DNA of 11,140 bases from NCBI GenBank assembly GCA_027604665.1, contig JADGIZ010000611.1:1-11140 (forward strand). The letters are read 5' to 3'. The notes beneath the pieces were generated by a model that worked only from the letters and a program-made list of their open reading frames with translations, was not told where the DNA came from and ran no database searches. Positions 8,863-11,140 of the stretch are shown here, piece after piece. The stretch comes from Polyrhizophydium stewartii (Eukaryota; Chytridiomycota; Chytridiomycetes; Rhizophydiales). The position numbers were made by a program, and so were the translations under genes. Every line of letters starts with the position of its first letter. Positions within the stretch are counted from its first letter, which is position 1.

Positions 8863-8973
8863 CTGTGCCGCTGGGAGTCAGCGGGGCCGAAGCTCGCCAG
8901 TCGACATGACCCGGCATGCGCCGGTTTCTGGCCGCGTGACACGGCTGCTGACAGAAACACGGCCTTGGCGGCA
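8863..8973. promoter_or_regulatory. Short bidirectional promoter between the Myb-like gene and COA6
   Basis: Only 111 bp separate the two divergent ATGs, so promoter and 5' UTR elements must overlap or extend into a coding region. GCTGACTCCCAGCGGCACAG on the minus strand (about 8882-8863) resembles a branch site plus acceptor and hints at a 5' UTR intron in the Myb-like gene. No TATA or CCAAT box is visible. Confidence 0.35.
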
Positions 8974-9578
8974 ATGCCGACAGTCGATCGCGACGACGCC
9001 GGCGCCGGCGCACCAGCGCGGGCCGCGACGCCCTCGGGCCAAGGCGCGCCGCCGGGCTCGCTGCCGCCGACGCGCGACGCGCGCAAGCGCTGCTGGGCGG
9101 CGCGCGACGCCTACTTCTCGTGCCTGGACGCCAACGGGCTCTGGCTGCACGGCCTTGCGCCGACGCAGTACGACGAGATTGTGCGCATCGACCCGACGCG
9201 GCCGCCCGTGGCGTCCGAGTCGGACCGCTCGCTGTCGCGCGAGCAGCGCGCAAAGCTGTTCACATGCGCCAATGCAAAGGCGTTCTACGAGAGCGAGTGC
9301 CTCGGGAGCTGGGTGCGTGTGTGCATGTGCATCGCCCGCGTCGAGTGCGACTTGCTCGACGGCCCCCCCCCGCTCCGCCCGATCTCATTGCTCACGATGG
9401 CGCATCCGCGTGTCTGGCTGCTGCTGCTTGGGCTGGGCACCCGCCGCAGTCGGTGCACTTTGCCATGCTGCGCGTCAAGGAGATGCAGTCCAAGCATCTT
9501 GCCGAGAAGATCAGGCAGGACCACGAGGAGCGGTTCAAGAACAAGGACGAGTTCTGGGCAAGGGTCAAGAAGAACTGA
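8974..9578 (+). CDS. COA6: Cytochrome c oxidase assembly factor 6 (COA6/Cox6b-like, twin CX9C/CX10C)
   Basis: Exons 8974-9312 and 9450-9578 are joined in phase 0 across a 137-nt intron (GTGCGT...CCGCAG) and give 155 residues. The motif RKRCWAARDAYFSCLDAN contains CX9C (Cys40, Cys50), and CANAKAFYESEC contains CX10C (Cys98, Cys109), followed by Ser-Trp. This CX9C-CX10C order is the signature of COA6, an intermembrane-space protein that helps deliver copper to the CuA site of complex IV subunit 2 and is imported through the Mia40 disulfide relay. The N-terminus is a disordered Ala/Pro/Gly stretch of about 33 residues. The linker between the cysteine pairs is 47 residues, much longer than the roughly 10 in human COA6. 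The C-terminal exon adds a charged helix ending in VKKN. The start is the first in-frame ATG, after the short promoter shared with the Myb-like gene. Confidence 0.9.
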
Positions 9579-9823
9579 GGGCACCGGCCGAGCCGATGCC
9601 AATGAAATGGCGGCATGCGGGCCGCGGTGGTCGGCGTCTCCAGACGTCATGAGCACGCGCTGCTTTGGATAAGCAGTCTCGATCAAGGGAGCTGCTCGAG
9701 TCGCTTTCAGAAGAGCATTACGATTGCGTGTATTTGAGAAAGAGGATTGGGGAGGGGGCAAGAGGAAGTGATGCAGAGTTGGTTGTGCGTGTTTGTGCAA
9801 GGAATGCGACATGCGCCCAGAGG
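9579..9823. other. Convergent intergenic region between COA6 and the CCC1-like gene
   Basis: These 245 bp lie between facing stop codons and are expected to be the two 3' UTRs. The region is purine-rich in the middle (about 9738-9775). No polyadenylation hexamer, repeat or RNA gene is apparent. Confidence 0.45.
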
Positions 9824-9997
9824 TCACAAAGAGGATGCGGCGAATGTGGCCGCTGCTGCGACTGCCGCCGCAGCCACTGTTGTGGTTGTTGCTGTGGCAG
9901 CGGCAGCCGTGGCAGCAGCGACGGCAGCCACAGAAGAGGCCGTCGACGTTGCTATCGCCGAGGTAGCGGCGGAAGCAGCGGCGGCGGCAACGGGTGC
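9824..9997 (-). repeat. GCN-rich low-complexity segment coding the Ala/Thr tail of the transporter
   Basis: This segment is dominated by imperfect GCN/ACN triplets in the transporter frame and gives runs of Ala, Thr and Ser up to the stop codon. On the opposite strand the same bases give Cys/Gly/Arg-rich spurious frames. It looks like an expanded trinucleotide tract rather than a conserved domain. Confidence 0.6.
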
Positions 9998-10825
9998 ACC
10001 AACAACGGCGTTGCTGAGGCCATCAGCGACGTTCGACGCCGCGCGCATGTTCTCGGCACCGGGCACCGACGACGCGACCCAGTACGCGACAAAGGCAGCC
10101 AGGCCGCCAATGACGACCATCTGCACGGCGCTGTAGAGCGGCGTCTTGGAGCCGAGCACGCGCGCCTTGAAGAAGCCAAACAGAAAGAGGGCCGTGATGG
10201 TGACGATGACGGAGATGCGCAGCGCCGACTGCGCCGATGAGACCAGCATGTAGGGCGTCAGGGGCAGCAAGCCGCCGCAAAAGTAGGAGGCACCGATGGT
10301 GAGGGCGCTCATCTGCGGGCGGCACCGGGCGGGATGTGTGTGTATGTGTGTGCGCGGGCAATTGGCAAGCGCGGACAAGAGGGAACAGCGGGCGTCAGAG
10401 CTCGGTCGCACAAGCACACAGAGAGACGCCTGCACGCGGTGCACAGACGCACCAGAGCGCGCCACTTGGAGGGCTTTTCGAGCGCCAGGTTAAACTTCAT
10501 GACAAAGTCCAGCCAAGTGCGCTCGCTCATGGTGATTTCTTCCACCAGCGGCTGCACCGACTTGCGCGAGACGCCAAAGGGCGCAAACACATTGAAGATC
10601 TCGCGGCGCTGGCCCTCGGGGTCGGCGTTGATGTCGATGGACTTGAGGTCGCGCTGGTTGTCAAAGTACTCTTGCTCCGAGAGGCCGGCGAGGTAGCCGC
10701 CCAGGCCCATCGAGATGGAGCCCGCGGCGATCTCGGCCAGGCCCGCGAGCACAACGAGCTTGGAGTTGTTGAGAGCCGCGAGGCCGGCGGCCAGGGCAAA
10801 GGGCACCGTGAGGCCGTCCGAGAGT
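9824..10825 (-). CDS. CCC1: CCC1/VIT1-family vacuolar iron/manganese transporter (5' exon missing)
   Basis: Two exons are visible, 10825-10453 and 10312-9824, with a 140-nt phase-0 intron (GTGCGT...CCCGCAG); together they encode 286 residues. The upstream exon opens after a CACGCAG acceptor with LSDGLTVPFALAAGLA, the family's first-helix signature. Then come AEIAAGSISMGLGGYLAG (second helix with the family Glu and Met), a cytosolic acidic helical metal-binding segment (about 50-118 of the visible part), and SALTIGASYFCGG plus two further membrane helices to about residue 207. The family moves cytosolic Fe2+/Mn2+ into the vacuole in exchange for protons. The usual N-terminal cytosolic stretch, expected to end in a Gly codon split across the intron, is not found before the window edge, so the first exon probably lies outside. 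The C-terminus carries an unusual Ala/Thr-rich tail (about 230-286). Confidence 0.9.
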
Positions 10826-11140
10826 CTGCGTGGAGGTGGATGCGGATGCGGAGGGGGGGGTGGCAGCGGAAGGAGCGGAGGCGGAGGAGGCGACGGCGGT
10901 GGTCAGCAGGCGCGGGCGGGGTCCAATGCCCGCGAGGGCGGCGAGCACGTGTTGTGTCGCCAACCACGAGTGGCCGGGTCGCTCGACACGCGTCCGCGGG
11001 TCGCGGCCGACAGACGCGGGGGTCGGCCCCGCGGCGGCGGCAGGCGGGGGGCCGGCTGACGGACGCGGGGCGGGGGCGGCGCGAGGGGGGCGGCCGGCCG
11101 CAGGCGCGCGGCCGGCCGCGCCCCGCGGCGCGGGCCCGCC
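10826..11140. other. Extremely GC-rich sequence upstream of the visible CCC1 exons; likely intron and/or promoter
   Basis: The 315 bp to the right edge start, on the minus strand, with the acceptor of the transporter's second exon and must include at least part of the preceding intron. I looked for an upstream exon ending in the family's Ile-Leu-Gly before LSDG and found none. Beyond about 10980 the sequence is almost entirely G and C with runs of G and CCGGCCG-type palindromes. No coding signal is convincing there. Confidence 0.45.

Noticed and set aside
9665..10240. A Cys/Gly-rich plus-strand frame resembling a metallothionein-like or keratin-like protein
   Set aside because: It is antisense to the transporter's last exon; the Cys/Gly richness is a by-product of GCN codons on the other strand.
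1..11140. tRNA, rRNA, transposon or viral genes
   Set aside because: No cloverleaf-like sequence, rRNA core, transposase, reverse transcriptase or terminal repeat was recognised on either strand.

Overview
The window is eukaryotic nuclear DNA: about 11 kb, very GC-rich, gene-dense, with short spliceosomal introns (about 67-146 nt). The clear introns have GTGAGT/GTGGGT/GTGCGT/GTGTGT donors, several have a CTGAC-like branch site, and all end in CAG. Coding exons have GC-rich third codon positions, so long spurious reading frames lie antisense to nearly every gene. The gene content (CCC1-type vacuolar iron transporter, COA6, a fungal-style Myb/SANT-like nuclear protein, and Cache-domain receptors with a TPR-VWA tail) suggests an early-diverging, zoosporic fungus of chytrid type. 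That placement is inference. No rRNA, tRNA, transposon, CRISPR array or prokaryotic operon structure was seen.

Layout, left to right. (1) 1-116, minus: the 5' end of a gene for a secreted protein, with a clear signal peptide, running off the left edge. (2) 347-741, plus: a small unrecognised two-exon gene beginning Met-Gly-Ser. (3) 969-2896, minus: a three-exon, 576-residue membrane protein with an extracellular double Cache (dCache) domain, HAMP-like region and short tail (receptor A). (4) 3370-6305, plus, divergent from A across 473 bp: a two-exon, 929-residue receptor B with TM1, dCache, TM2, HAMP-like linker, TPR array and a C-terminal VWA domain with a complete MIDAS. (5) 6597-8862, minus: a two-exon, about 731-residue nuclear protein with a Myb/SANT-like domain, acidic and polyalanine tracts and a Gln/Arg/Glu coiled coil. 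(6) 8974-9578, plus: COA6, a mitochondrial cytochrome c oxidase assembly factor, two exons. (7) 9824-10825, minus: the two 3' exons of a CCC1/VIT1 vacuolar iron/manganese transporter, whose first exon is not identifiable in the window. The last about 300 bp are extremely GC-rich with no recognisable exon.

The notable system is the receptor pair A/B. The two proteins are homologous across the sensor half: both have the R-x-W-Y signature at residues 214/216/217 and an Asp near 273-275. They are transcribed head-to-head from one shared intergenic region. B keeps every position of the amino-acid-binding dCache motif (Y209, R214, W216, Y217, D273) and carries a cytoplasmic TPR-VWA output module instead of a kinase or cyclase. 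A has Phe at the first ligand position and stops where B's TPR array begins. This looks like a nutrient-sensing receptor with a divergent, output-less partner. The domain content is read from the sequence; the ligand, the pairing of the proteins and the output are inference.
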